This document shows, one piece after another, positions 52,975 to 63,600 of a stretch of DNA of 64,000 bases. The stretch covers positions 744,001 to 808,000 of the forward strand of contig JAHDVF020000982.1 of assembly GCA_022606425.2 (NCBI GenBank), in the 5' to 3' direction. How positions within the stretch are numbered: position 1 is the first letter of the stretch; each line of letters starts with the position of its first letter. The notes beneath the pieces were generated by a model, which saw only the letters and a list, made by a program, of their open reading frames with translations, was not told the origin of the DNA and ran no database searches. This stretch comes from Lepidostoma basale. Taxonomy: Eukaryota > Arthropoda > Insecta > Trichoptera > Lepidostomatidae. Position numbers and translations under genes: made by a program.

Positions 52975-53135
52975 CTGTAAAAAAAAGAACAATAATTGTT
53001 AGAAAATTACAAAACAATTGCTATTTGAGTAAAAACTTTCAGACCAGTCTGTCGAAGCTAGCGAGTCTGGAGAAACCCGTCGCTGTCGAAATAAAGATAA
53101 ATAGGAGTGAAGAAAAATATTTATTAGGACTAAAC

Positions 53136-53640
53136 TAACTAACCATTACGCCGTTTCCCCGGAGGGGTAGGCAGAGAGGATGGATCGCCACATTGTTCTA
53201 TCCTGACATAACTCTATAGCCTCTTCTACATTCACACATCGTGACATGCACGCTCGTCGATTGTTCCCACTTTGAACATGGCCGCCTTTCAGTAATTGAT
53301 TAATTTGGTCATGCCATGTCTTCTTTCTCCATTCACACCACTTGTATTTATCTTTTTAACCATTCTTCCCTCATCTATTCGTTCCATATGTCCAAACCAT
53401 CTTAGTGACCCTTTCTTGATTTTATTTATCACGCATTCATCCGCTTTGCATTCCTTTCTTACTTCATCATTAGATATTCTATCATACATTGTTTTTCCGA
53501 ACATCCTTCTTAGTGACCACATTTCTACGGCATTTATACTACTTTCATCCTTCTTCTGCCAACTCCAAGCTTCACTTCCACACATAAGGGTCGGCACTAG
53601 AACTCCATTGTGCACTGCCATCTTTGCTTCAGTCGATAGT
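53136..53640 (-). mobile_element. LINE-A RT C-terminus and 3' end
   Basis: From AACTAACTAACCATTACGCC. Minus frame reads MAVHNGVLVPTLMCGSEAWS, then WSLRRMFGKTMYDRISNDEV and GSLRWFGHMERIDEGRMVKK. About 160 bp upstream of exon A. Confidence 0.9.
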
Positions 53641-54395
53641 ATTAGGGATATTTATATTTTACAATATTTTGTTAATATTATATTCGCTGTAAAAACAAAT
53701 AAAATTCTCAATCATACAAAAGGTTTTTTTTAATATGACGTTACATGCCATTAAAGAGAGAAAAAAGAAGTATAAAAACAGATTTCTCTCATTAGCAGAC
53801 TTGTGACTATGGGTTTAGTCTACTAGAGAGTTGGTGTTAACTGTGTAACTTCATTAATGTCGAGCGTCGCGACGCGTCGTAAAAAATGTGAATAAAAGGG
53901 TGACCATGATTTTTTATTTATTAAATATAGTTCTATGTGTCTAAACCTTAGGTTCTCAAAGTGTGCGAAAACGCCCCCTTGTGGGCGTTTGCGACTTTCA
54001 GGGGGGTAGTAGAAGACCCAGAAAAAATAGAGAGCGTGGGCAGATAAAAAAATAAAGTAAAAAGACAAAAAAAAAACACGCTAATCATTTCTTCCTTTTC
54101 TTCGTTCGGTATTCTACCATTTGTCGTTTTCAGATACATAAAAGATTTAATAATATTTTAAAATTCAACTATCTGTTTGTAAATATTTGGAATAACTTTT
54201 ATGTGAGGGGGGCGTTGAACGTTTATTTTTCTTGTAAAGGGGGCGGTGGCCCAGAAAATATTGGAAACCAATGGTCTTAACCATCTTCTTTCATTCGCAC
54301 CGCATTCACTCTGTCTTATTACACAGATTATACACATATTCGTCTGAGAGATCTTATTGTACAAAAATAATATGTTAACAATGTAAACGGAACTA
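53641..54395. other. Intron sequence, nothing assigned
   Basis: Contains two short related motifs (CAGGGGGGTAGTAGAAGACC, GAGGGGGGCGTTGAACG). The segment 54290-54355 resembles LINE-A RT in reverse. No gene. Confidence 0.4.
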
Positions 54396-54595
54396 AAAAT
54401 ATAGGAAGACCGAGAAAACGTGACACAATCAAATAAATTAAATAGTGAATGTTGACCACGTGCGGAGCCAGAGAAATCGACTTGCGTGCATAACACGATG
54501 TTTGAATGTTGTGGAAGCAAGGGAAGTATGTCAAGACAGAATAGTGTGGAGGTCCATTGTTTCTGCCTACCCCTTCGGGGAGACGGCGTGATACT
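54396..54595 (+). mobile_element. LINE-A 3' end
   Basis: ATAGGAAGACCGAGAAAACG TGACACAATC, then the CMTRCMN-equivalent segment and GGAGACGGCGTGATAC. Confidence 0.82.
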
Positions 54596-54679
54596 TTTTT
54601 ACATCTATCTTAATTCATTATTTCCATGTGTCTTAATGACACGATGAACAAATGTAGAGGATGAACACACAATATGATC

Positions 54680-55022
54680 GACGACCTTCGTGGCCGAGTG
54701 GTAAGTGCATTGATTGCCACCCCGAAGGTTGCGGGTTCGATTCCCGGCGAGGGCGGGTGGTGGTCTAGGGGATAAAACGCTTGGCTCTTGCTCCAGGGGA
54801 CATGGGACCTGGACACGACCAGATTCCTTCTTCATAATAATGAGCTATTTTCTGCTCACATTGCAGATTGTAAAATAAATTCTAATATCATTGACATAAA
54901 TCCTTCTCTCTTTGGCGATAGATTAGCTACCAATCACATGTCACGAGAATCAATATGATAGCTATAATACCCTTTACATCGATTTGGCTCATGCTGTCAT
55001 GATGTAAAGAGCGATTCAACAA
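54680..55022 (+). mobile_element. Chimeric SINE with two tRNA-like heads
   Basis: 54683-54755 is the SINE-1 head (TGGCCGAGTGGTAAGTGC, GCGGGTTCGATTCCCGGC). It joins directly to the SINE-2 head and body (TGGTGGTCTAGGGGATAA, GACCAGATTCCTTCTTCATA, ATTCTAATATCATTGACATA). The SINE-1 3' end follows (GATAGATTAGCTACCAATCA, CATGCTGTCATGATGTAAAG). The SINE-1 middle is missing. Not a tRNA gene: no acceptor stem pairs. Confidence 0.85.
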
Positions 55023-55624
55023 AAATATGAAAAGAAAGAATGACACGCTTTTCTTTCCTGACCTACTTTTTCTCTTCCTCTACAATCGTACATCGTGCTA
55101 ATTAACAATGTATAAGACATCTTAATTTTTTCATCAATTTTATTTTTAATTTGTTTTCTGATTTGTAGCTTACGAGGACTGTGTGTGTTATTTAGAGAAT
55201 GATATTGCATAAGTTTTATCGATATTTAAAAAAAATAATAGTGGCTAATAGAAAAAACGGACAGAGCGTATTATTGTACTGTACTATTTGTACATACAAG
55301 TGAACTAAACGCGCGGTAAATTAACGAACCGAAACGAACCTTTATTAAAATCAGATTTTAACCAATAATTTATTTATTTATTTATTTATTCATTAAGGGC
55401 AGCATACAGCGATATCAATATATTAATTAAGAAAAATAATAAATAAAGCCAATTACATGCTTCCACAAATACAATAAACAGTTGATTGAATTTAAGCTAA
55501 GGCAAAATATGGTCAAACAAAATGATTGAGAGTTAAACATAATAATAGTAGTAGAAATAAGAACAAAATTAAAATTATAAATAAAAGTAAAAATAAAAGT
55601 AACATATTATAATATCTTGTAACA
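55023..55624. other. Intron sequence, nothing assigned
   Basis: AT-rich, with an ATTTATTTATTTATTTATT run at 55367. Unassigned. Confidence 0.4.
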
Positions 55625-56100
55625 TTATGGTCTCATCCACGCTGAAAGGTTGCTCCTATCGCTTTTTTGAAGTTTCGTTCGTTCAAGTGGAAAACATCGA
55701 TGTCTCCAAAATACTTGTTGTAATTGTCACAAATCCTGTACATTGCCGCGCTTTGAGCGTAGTTAGTGCGATAAACAGGGAGATGGAAAACTTGGCTTGC
55801 GGTGTGTCTTGTGCGAGATGTAGGGGTATTGAGTGTCAATTTGCAAAGAATTTCAGAGTTATCAATTTTGTAGTGAATGATTTTGTGAAGCAGCTTCATA
55901 TCATTGAGCGTACGTCTATTTTCGAGAGAGTCCAAGTAATGTAATATTAGTGCAGATTGGTAATCTGAAAACGCTTTGAACATTTTAAAATTAATGTGTT
56001 TTATATACATTTTTTGCCGCATAATAAGAAGACCAAATGGGATCTCCCGTATATTCAAGGCGTGAGCGAACCATGGTTGTGAATAATACTTCAAAGGCAG
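55625..56100 (-). mobile_element. LINE-E RT C-terminus
   Basis: The minus frame, open for 153 codons, reads LIMRQKMYIKHINFK, then DMKLLHKIIHYKIDNSEILC and LTLNTPTSRTRHTASQVFHL, then YRTNYAQSAAMYRICDNYNK. This is the Jockey/CR1-type C-terminus. Open frame retained. Confidence 0.85.
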
Positions 56101-56764
56101 TGATATTTTGGTGATATTTTATATAATTATTTATTAATATAATATACATATACAAAAACATAGAGACAACAAAACAAGGCCAATTACATGCTACCACTAA
56201 ATATTATATAGCAACTGACATATGTATATAAAGTAACATAATATTTTAGTGGAGAAATATAATAACACTAATAATAATAAATAATAATATGAATACCCTT
56301 AAGAAGAAGTTTTATTATAACTAACTAACCATCACGCCGTCTCCCCGAAGGAATTATCAAATGCTTTCACATTTGAAAAATATTTATATATCCTTCATGC
56401 ATTATTATTTAATATTATTTATTAGTTTTTACTGCTAATATACCTATAAACCGAAAATCATTGGTTTATTTAAAAAAAAAAAACAGTTTTTCCAAGCAAT
56501 ATGAAGTCTTTAAACTCCCATATCTCCAAAATGTATATTTGCACTTATCTCGGTTTTACATTCACGGTGCGACATGACGATGGTGGTATCCTCCGAAACA
56601 TGTCGTGTTTTTTAATATTATTTTAATATTTTGTGGATTAAACAAAGTAATTTTCTACAGAATTTGTTTTTTTGTATACAAATACTTGTAGACAAAGTGT
56701 TCAACAATGTGAAGTTATTAAAAATAGTAGCATATATACAAGTTCCAAAAATTTGTCAAATGTG
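56101..56764. other. Intron sequence with a 35-bp LINE-A terminus
   Basis: At 56319-56352 only AACTAACTAACCATCACGCC GTCTCCCCGAAGG is present, the last bases of LINE-A/SINE-T in reverse. It is fused to a MITE-B motif (AATTATCAAATGCTTTCACA TTTG). The remainder is unassigned. Confidence 0.5.
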
Positions 56765-56918
56765 GTGTCGTAAGAAGGGAGTAATGGGGCATGTTGTTAA
56801 CATAAAGTGATCGCTTAACCCAACCAATGACATGTCATAAGTCCTGTAAACGCCTCGACTACCATATTCCGTTTCCAAATAATTTACATCTTCGTCTCCA
56901 TTGAGATACAATTAATCC
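56765..56918 (-). repeat. Repeat-A fragment
   Basis: Reverse of the family start (GGCATGTTGTTAACATAAAG ... CATTGAGATACAATTAATC). Confidence 0.82.
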
Positions 56919-57029
56919 TTAAAAAAAGTAATTTTCAATTTCCTAAGTATATTACTATGGAATTACATAGTGGTAATGCCTTTGCGTTCAATAAATGTAA
57001 TTAATATTCTAGGAAAAATACATGTTTTA

Positions 57030-57320
57030 CATCATTATTCACGGCGTGTGAATGTAGAAGAGGTACGAGAGATAGAGTAGTGTGGTGTACCATCCGTGAG
57101 ATGTATGCCGTGCGGTTCTGACGTCACCGGGCGTACAGTCGGCTCCATGTGGCGGGGCAGCGCTAATGTCAACAAACTCCGGCCACTTTCACCCAGAACG
57201 ATATTATTGACCTTGTCTTCAACGCCACGGGCCACGGTTCGCGCCTTCCCACGGCATTTTACCGTGAGATGGCTGCTATTTATACTTCACTTCGTGTGTT
57301 AGTACACGCAAAAAATAATA
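57030..57320. other. LINE-A scrap and GC-rich unassigned block
   Basis: 57040-57085 is a LINE-A tail (GAATGTAGAAGAGGTACGAG). 57086-57300 is GC-rich with TGACGTCACCGGGCGTACAG and a TATA-like CTATTTATACTTCA near its end. It has no filamin pattern in any frame and could be a regulatory end of an LTR element. Confidence 0.4.
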
Positions 57321-57335
57321 TTAAAAAAACACACA

Positions 57336-57512
57336 TTCATGCTGCTTTACGCGGACGATGCCGTTCTCGTTGCGGATAGTGCGGACGAATTACAAGTCTT
57401 GGTGTCGAGAATGTATGAGGTATGCAAGTCGAACGATTTAATGATGAATGTCGAAAAGTCAAAGGTGTTAGTTTTTTGAAAGGGAAGAGCAAATGACAGT
57501 TTGTAATATAAG
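57336..57512 (+). mobile_element. LINE-A RT with YADD box, upstream of the LTR
   Basis: Reads MLLYADDAVLVADSADELQV, then LVSRMYEVCKSNDLMMNVEK and SKVLVF, a frame shift, and EEQMTVCNI. The frame resumes as SVNEENLEQVREFVYLGSMF after the LTR at 58039. Confidence 0.88.
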
Positions 57513-58038
57513 TGTCGGGGTTAAATGCATAACCCAGATAAACATATTTCATGATGAAATATATGACACGAATAACCGAAAAACGCCGACTCAGGACCTA
57601 CTTATCAAATCTGATGATTCGAGGGCCCAAATTTATTCAGTTTGGTCACTAGGTCACTAGAGCAGGGCATCGTGTACAAAGCATATAAAAGCGGTACTTC
57701 CGACCACCCAAGAGAGCAGTCAGTATTGCGACTTCTAACCGACACGAGTCTACGCTACCAAGTCTGCGTACGAGAAACCTCCGACCTTCCTACCGAGCTA
57801 CACAACTGTCTACACTGCTACGCCACGAAACCTTCGACGAATCTTCGCTCCAGCCGACCGACGCTAATGCCCAGCGAGTCACCATCCTCAACTGTTCACC
57901 CCCGGACTCCGCCCCGCTGCTATCGAGATCCAGCCATGCTCCATCACGAATACATAATACTGTTTACGTATGATTACTGGTGATCTGTAATAAACGCTGA
58001 AACCTCCACCGTCTTTCAACTCTCCCCACAACCCCCAA
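57513..58038 (+). mobile_element. Solo LTR, 526 bp, with 5-bp target duplication
   Basis: Begins TGTCGGGGTTAAATGCATAA and ends CTCCCCACAACCCCCAA. TATA box CATATAAAAGCGG (57684) and AATAAA (57991) fit promoter and polyadenylation sites. ATAAG flanks both sides (57508-57512, 58039-58043). Same family as 12368-12899. No internal region. Confidence 0.85.
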
Positions 58039-58680
58039 ATAAGTGTAAATGAAGAGAACTTGGAACAGGTGAGGGAATTTGTGTATTTAGGTAGCATGTT
58101 CTCAGCGGATGGCCGAACGGACAGTGATGTTGAAAGAAGGGTTGGTGCGGGTAACAAAGTGAATGGATCTTTAAAAGTAGTTATTGGAAACAAGAATTTA
58201 TCAATGAAAGCGAAAATGGCCGTTCACAATGGAGTTCTGGTCCCAACCCTTGTGTATGGAAGCGAAGCATGGAACTGGCAGAAGAAAGATGAGAACAGAA
58301 TAAATGCGGTAGAGATGAGGTCCCTAAGACGTATGTGTGGTAGAACGATGTACGACAGAATCTAAAATGCTGATATTAGGAAGGAATGTAGAGCGAAAGA
58401 AGGTATTATGAACAAAATTATGAAAGGTTCGCTGCGTTGGTTCGGACATATGGAGCGCATAAGAAAGAATTGTTAAAAAGTATACGTTAACTATGTAAAT
58501 GGAGTAAGGAGTCGAGGTAGACCGAGGAAAACATGGCATGACCAAATTAATCAAATATTAAAGGTTGGTCATGTCAGAAGCCGGAAGAATCGACGTACGT
58601 GTATGACTCGCTGTATGAATGTGGAGGAAGCTAGAGAGGTATGTCAGGATAGAGTAGTGTGGCGGTCCATTATCTCTGTG
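58039..58680 (+). mobile_element. LINE-A RT C-terminus, downstream of the LTR
   Basis: Reads REFVYLGSMFSADGRTDSDV, then ERRVGAGNKVNGSLKVVIGN and MRSLRRMCGRTMYDRI. A TAA follows where other copies have Ser. The tail continues GSLRWFGHMERI and CMTRCMNVEEAREVCQDRVV. Stops at GTCCATTATCTCTG, short of the terminal TTAG. Confidence 0.92.
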
Positions 58681-59230
58681 CAAGTGCACCATTCACTTTG
58701 TTGCCTTTGTTGATTTTCTCTTTGTTGCAAGTTTTTCTTATGTCTACGTTACGGACACTCGGAGATTTTTTCTCATTCTTGCTACTACTATATTCGCGAG
58801 GGCGAGGGGGACAAGACAGATTTTTTCCGATTATTTTTTTTAAATGCGTAGTGATTACGCAATACCGCAACGCGCGTACTTTTAAGCATAGTAATAAAAT
58901 GTTAATGTACCCTGAAAATAGTTTTCTTCGTATAGAGTATCTGAAATATTTATTGTAATTATCTGTGGCTTCCAGAGTTTCTATTTTTTATGTAACTGTA
59001 AGCATGCAAGTAACTTTACAACATTCTTTGGCATAGGGCATCGGAAATAGCCCGTAATGACATCGGAGAAATTTATAATTGTTGTAAAGACTATAACATA
59101 TGAAGACTTTTATATCGTATTGCCAGTATGTAAAAAGATATACTCAAAAAAAAAAATACAGGGCTGGATTGTAATTTATTTTATTAAGTATTTAATGATT
59201 TTTAAACAAATATATCCACACAGTAAATAG
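58681..59230. other. Intron sequence
   Basis: 58681-58715 (TGCACCATTCACTTTGTTGC) is a reversed LINE-A scrap. The rest is unassigned. Confidence 0.4.
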
Positions 59231-59615
59231 AGCTTTGTCTGTGAATCTTCCTCGTCAACCATCCAGAGGAAGACCTAGGAGCACGTAGATGATTCAGTGC
59301 AATAGCGTCTTGCGGAGATATGGCTTGAGTGAGGGCATTCGGGTGGTGGTCTAGGGGATAGAACGCTCGGCTTCTGATCCAGGGGACTTGGGTTCAAGCC
59401 TGGACACGACCAGATTCCTTCTTCATAATAATGAGCTATTTTCTGCTCACATTGAAGATTGTAAAACTAAATTCTAATATCATTGATTTAACTCCTACGG
59501 TATTAGATTTAAAAAAAATACTCAGAACCGTGCGAGAGTCGACCCCAACAGTCAATTCAGACGATGAGTTGGGATAGCGCCAGGAAGAAGAAGAAGAAGA
59601 AGAAGAAGATATCTT
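59231..59615 (+). mobile_element. LINE tail hosting a SINE-2
   Basis: SINE-2 (59336-59490: TGGTGGTCTAGGGGATAGAA, TTGGGTTCAAGCCTGG) lies between LINE segments 59236-59335 (CGTCAACCATCCAGAGGAAG) and 59500-59615 (GTCGACCCCAACAGTCAATT). The second ends in about eight GAA units. Confidence 0.78.
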
Positions 59616-59639
59616 AAAAGGAGCAAATGCGGTGCGAAT

Positions 59640-60060
59640 GAAAATGTTAGTCAAAGAACAAAATAATGAAAGTATCATTTATATGATTTGAACACATGGA
59701 AAGAATGAAATAATGTTAAGAATGGGTAACATGCAAGAACGTCGATTTTTTTCAAATTATCAATCAATTAAATCTCTTAGACAAATGTATGGTAAATCGC
59801 ATTCGGAAAGTATAGAGTTTCTAATGAGTATATATGTAGTGAATTCAGTGTGAATGAAAGTGTTATTAACAAAATAATTAAATGAACAGAATGGTTTAGA
59901 CACATGGAAAGAAGGAATGAAGAAAGAATGGTAAAAAAAGTACATATTACCGATGTAAGTGGAACTTCAAATAGAGGAGAACGAGGAAAACGTGACATGA
60001 TCAAATAAATTAAATATTGATCGCCGTCACGTGAGGAGCCGGAGAAATCGACGTGCGTCC
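59640..60060 (+). mobile_element. LINE-A remnant, strongly decayed
   Basis: AATGGTTTAGACACATGGAA AG (WFRHMER), TGGTAAAAAAAGTACATATT and CGGAGAAATCGACGTGCGTC match LINE-A order. Confidence 0.7.
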
Positions 60061-60064
60061 ATAA

Positions 60065-60250
60065 AATTTAATAAATCTTTTTTAAAAGTATATTTAGTTA
60101 AAATCCACTAATGTTTGTGCCTTCCACTGGTTTCGGCAGCTCGCTGCCATCACTGCTGCACCAGGAGATGAAAGGGAGCTGCCGAAACCGGTCGAAGGCA
60201 CAAAATTAGTGGATTTTAACATAATATACATTTTAAAAGATTTTACACAA
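60065..60250. repeat. Foldback MITE, family D
   Basis: Inverted AAAATCCACTAATGTTTGTG CCTTCCACTGGTTTCGGCAGCTC and its complement (60174-60225), around a short loop with ATCACTGCTGCACCAGGAGA. Confidence 0.85.
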
Positions 60251-60394
60251 AAAAACATATTTTCAATATTTACAATGAACTTCTGCCATGAAATTTCAAA
60301 TAACAAAATTAATATTTTTATTGCTTGATATGTTTCTGAACGTAATAATTTCTTAACCTCTGAGCGCTTTTATGGTAATTATGGTGTTCGCCCT

Positions 60395-60945
60395 GCATTC
60401 GATTCCATATTTTTGAGGTATCTCTACATGAGGGAGTATGGTAGTTATCCGTGGCTCTATCCCACGGCATTTCTTTTGGGAATGCTCGGAACCAATTCTT
60501 TACAGCTTCGAAGAGATGGACATCTCATAACCCATTTCTTTAAATTAATCAGGGGATATTTCGAGAACTCGGCCGTGCTAGAGGGTGTTGGTCTTTTCGT
60601 CCCTGATAGATTTCTCCGACAGCGACAGCACAGATTGTTTTACCAACCGGCCACCAGAACCAATCTGCCTCTGGTGACATCGGTGGGAAGAGCAATTAGT
60701 CTGCTGAACGCGGTCTCCTCGGAGATCGACGTCTTTTATATTAGTGAAGGTACGTTCAGGGGACAAATACTCTTGCCTTTAGAAAGTATGTTGTCTTCCT
60801 AATGTCTAACCATCTCGAATGCGTTCATGGTACTTTGTTGTATTTTTATAATATTTTACCTGTACTCAATAGATGCCTTAAACATTTTCCTGTTTGTAAT
60901 GTCTTTTGAGTTAATAAACTGATTTGATTTGATTTGATTTGATAT
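60395..60945 (+). mobile_element. LINE-E RT C-terminus with full 3' tail
   Basis: A 129-codon open frame reads REYGSYPWLYPTAFLLGMLG, then GYFENSAVLEGVGLFVPDRF, LFYQPATRTNLPLVTSVGRA and VSSEIDVFYISEGTFRGQIL. The 3' UTR ends TTAATAAACTGATTTGATTTG with four GATTT units. Best LINE-E copy here. Confidence 0.9.
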
Positions 60946-61330
60946 GTCATGATCGGATCGAATACAGGGCGGACATCACAATTATAAAAAAACGCGCTCA
61001 GACCCTCTATCCATAAAAATAAAAATTGTTAGGTAACTAATACTTCCGATGCGGTACTGTTGGAGAAAGATTTCGAAAACGTGCAATTTGAAAAACGAGC
61101 GTTATGGCATTGCCGTGGTAACACTTTCTAAGACAGCTGTGTTAGGAATGATAAACCAATATGCATGGAGCCGGCGACTAATTTCTTCAAGATCAGATTC
61201 AGCTTCTCTTATATTTCAGTTCACGGGGTCCCAAACTAGGCGCTGAAGTCTTCTAGAGGGGAGATTGGTGGATTCGAAACAGTTGGAAGCGATCTGGTCG
61301 TCGGTAATTTCATATGTTTCTTCTTGATAT
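60946..61330. other. Intron sequence, nothing assigned
   Basis: No recognised feature. Confidence 0.4.
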
Positions 61331-61334
61331 ACTC

Positions 61335-62045
61335 GTATCTCTACATGATGGAGTTTGGTAGCTATCCGTGACTTTATCCCACTGAATTCCTTTTGAGCAT
61401 GCTAGGGACCAATATTCTACAGATAAGGTGGGATGGGTTCACCCATTACTTCAGACTTATTAGGGGATTATTTGAGAATTCCGACAGCGGTAGCACATTT
61501 ACAATAGTAAACACGATTGTTTAGTGGTTTTACTTGGATTTAATTTAAATAAATTGTGACAAAATTGTTTCGCCTTACGAGGGCATTCTCAAGCAGTTTG
61601 AAAAGGCGAAGTAAATTTGTTACAATTTATATAACATATTATATAATATATAAATTAAATCCAAGTAAAACCACTAAACAATCGTGTTTACTATTATAAA
61701 TTCATAATGGAGTTTTACAAAACTAATACCTCAACCATCAATAGCGTCAGCACAGACTGTTTTATCTCGCAACATGCAGAACCAACCTGTCTTTGGTGAT
61801 GCCAGTGGAGAGATCAATTAAACTGCTGAACATGGTCTACCGGAGATTGACGTCTTTCATATTAGTGAAAGTACGTTCAGAAGACAAATACTCTTGATTT
61901 TAGAGAGTATCTTATTTTCCTAAATCGAATAATCTCTCATGCGTTCCTGGTATTATATATTATATTTTACCTGTTCTCAATAGATGCCTTAAATTATATT
62001 TGTTGTTTGTAATATATTTTGAAAAAATAAACTGATTTGCTTTGA
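61335..62045 (+). mobile_element. LINE-E copy interrupted by MITE-C
   Basis: 61335-61498 (GGTAGCTATCCGTGACTTTA, CATTACTTCAGACTTATTAG GG) continues at 61735-62045 (CAGAACCAACCTGTCTTTGG, AAATAAACTGATTTG). Frame broken. Confidence 0.82.
61499..61697. repeat. Foldback MITE, family C, inside LINE-E
   Basis: ACAATAGTAAACACGATTGT TTAGTGGTTTTACTTGG and its inverted copy form arms of about 45 bp. The core has TGTTTCGCCTTACGAGGGCA and AAAAGGCGAAGTAAATTTGT. Confidence 0.88.
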
Positions 62046-63146
62046 TGATTCTTCTTCGATGGCTCTACAACTCATATCGAGCCTTTTTTTTAATTATTTA
62101 ATTTAATTTTTTTTTTTTTAAATCCAATTGGGTTATATGGATACATTTTTAGATCTTGCTATTAATTATGTAATGTTTCAGATATATTTTATATAGAGTT
62201 GTAGTGAGACTCCTTGTGTCTTTTGGAAGTTCATTGTAAAGTTTCAGTCCATTGTTCAATATCCTTGATTGTCCTGTCTTAGTTCGTGCATTCGGTAAGT
62301 GATATCTGTCACAGTTCCTGGTCCAGTGTCAGTGTATGTCTGAATTTTTAGTTAATTTGTAGCTGCTGTCTGTTGTCTTTTCCATGGTCATTCTGTGTAC
62401 AATTTTCAAGGTCTCAAATTTGGTCAGGTCTGATATGTCCATTTGTTTTGTTTATCTGTAAACTTGTATGGTTGGGGTAAGGTAGTTAATTTTATATGCT
62501 AATTTTATTATTTTATTTTGTTGTTTTTGGAGTCTGGAGATGTCCTTTTGGTTTTCTGCCCCTCGGAAGGGAATCATATATGTCAGTCGGCTTTTAACAT
62601 ACGCTTCGTACATCATAACTTTTCCCCTTCATGGTATGTAATTCTGTATTTTGTACTAGAACTCCATTTTATACTGCCATCATGGCTTCAGTGGATATAT
62701 TGTATTATTGCAATATATGTTTCGTTAATATCAGATTCTCTAGATGTCTTTTGGTTTATTCACCGGTTCGTTTAATTAAAAGCTGTCAAACAACATTTTC
62801 AAATACCTCAAATTGCTTTTTGATTTGACAGTCCATAACAAGTTTGCCAATTTGAATATGGAACATCAGAAGGTTGTTAGATTGTAATAAATAACTCACC
62901 AGATGGCAGTGGTGTTCTTGTACCGACCCTAATGTTAGAACAAGCAATAAGTGTATGGTGCTCTTGAAGTACGATAGTAACTAAGATATAATCATAATAA
63001 TATGCTAACTTTTAAAGCGCCGTTTTTGTGATGTAATCACTCCAAGGGCGCATTTAGACGGGTTTTAAATCTAAAAATCTAGATGTGAACGCTGCATCTG
63101 ATTTTCGCGATCTGTTAAAAAGTATAGTAGAACAAAGTATAAATGT
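62046..63146. other. Intron sequence with small LINE scraps
   Basis: 62047-62085 is a reversed LINE tail matching 50360-50398. 62645-62695 and 62903-62940 are reversed LINE-A RT scraps (GTGTTCTTGTACCGACCCT). The rest is unassigned; the scrap at 62903 mimics an exon but is LINE. Confidence 0.5.
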
Positions 63147-63281
63147 TTAAATTGGGTATGAAATATGAAAAATATGGGTTTTCAGTTTAGATCTGAAATC
63201 TGTCGGATCATTTATGTATCTGAGGTGTGCAGGGAGATTGTTCCAAGCTGATGAACCGGCTACCGCGAACGCTCGATCCCC
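63147..63281 (-). mobile_element. LINE RT C-terminus, CR1/L2 type
   Basis: Minus frame reads GDRAFAVAGSSAWNNLPAHL, then RYINDPTDFRSKLKTHIF and a stop after SYPI. The F-A-V-A-G-x-x-A-W-N-x-L-P motif is the common end of CR1/L2-group reverse transcriptases. Single copy here. Confidence 0.88.
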
Positions 63282-63304
63282 GAAATTTGTACTGGGGCAT
63301 GGGG

Positions 63305-63600
63305 CCAACTAACCATCACGCCATTTCCCCGTAGGGGTATGCAGAGATGATGGATCGCCACAATGCCCTGTCCTGGCATACCTCTTGGGATTCCTCTACA
63401 TTCATACATCTTACCATGCACGCACGTCGATTATTCCGACTTCGAATGTGGCCGCCTTTTAGTAATTGGTTAATTTGGTCATGCCATGTTTTCCTCGGTC
63501 GTCCTCGGCTTCTCTTCCCACTCACGCTGTTTGTGTACAACTTTTTAACCATTCTACTCTCATCCATTCGTTCCATATGTCCGAACCATCCAAACCATTG
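63305..63600 (-). mobile_element. LINE-A 3' end and RT tail
   Basis: Minus frame, open for 86 codons, reads MERMDESRMVKKLYTNSVSG, then RRACMVRCMNVEESQEVCQD and RALWRSIISAYPYGEMA. The last residues are encoded by the terminal motif itself. Confidence 0.9.

Noticed and set aside
54683..54757. tRNA gene candidate with A and B boxes
   Set aside because: No pairing acceptor stem; the same head leads SINE-1 bodies at 2245 and 19391.
57086..57300. GC-rich block as an upstream filamin exon
   Set aside because: No frame shows filamin repeat motifs and no phase-compatible splice pair was found.
59341..59405. Second tRNA-like sequence
   Set aside because: Head of SINE-2, with body and 3' end repeated at 1364 and 54757.
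60413..60802. 129-codon open frame as a host gene
   Set aside because: It is the LINE-E reverse-transcriptase C-terminus, with several copies in the window and a GATTT tail.
62903..62940. Possible extra filamin exon between AC and CT dinucleotides
   Set aside because: The translation matches the LINE-A segment VGTRTPL seen at 53590 and 49935, not an Ig-FLN repeat.
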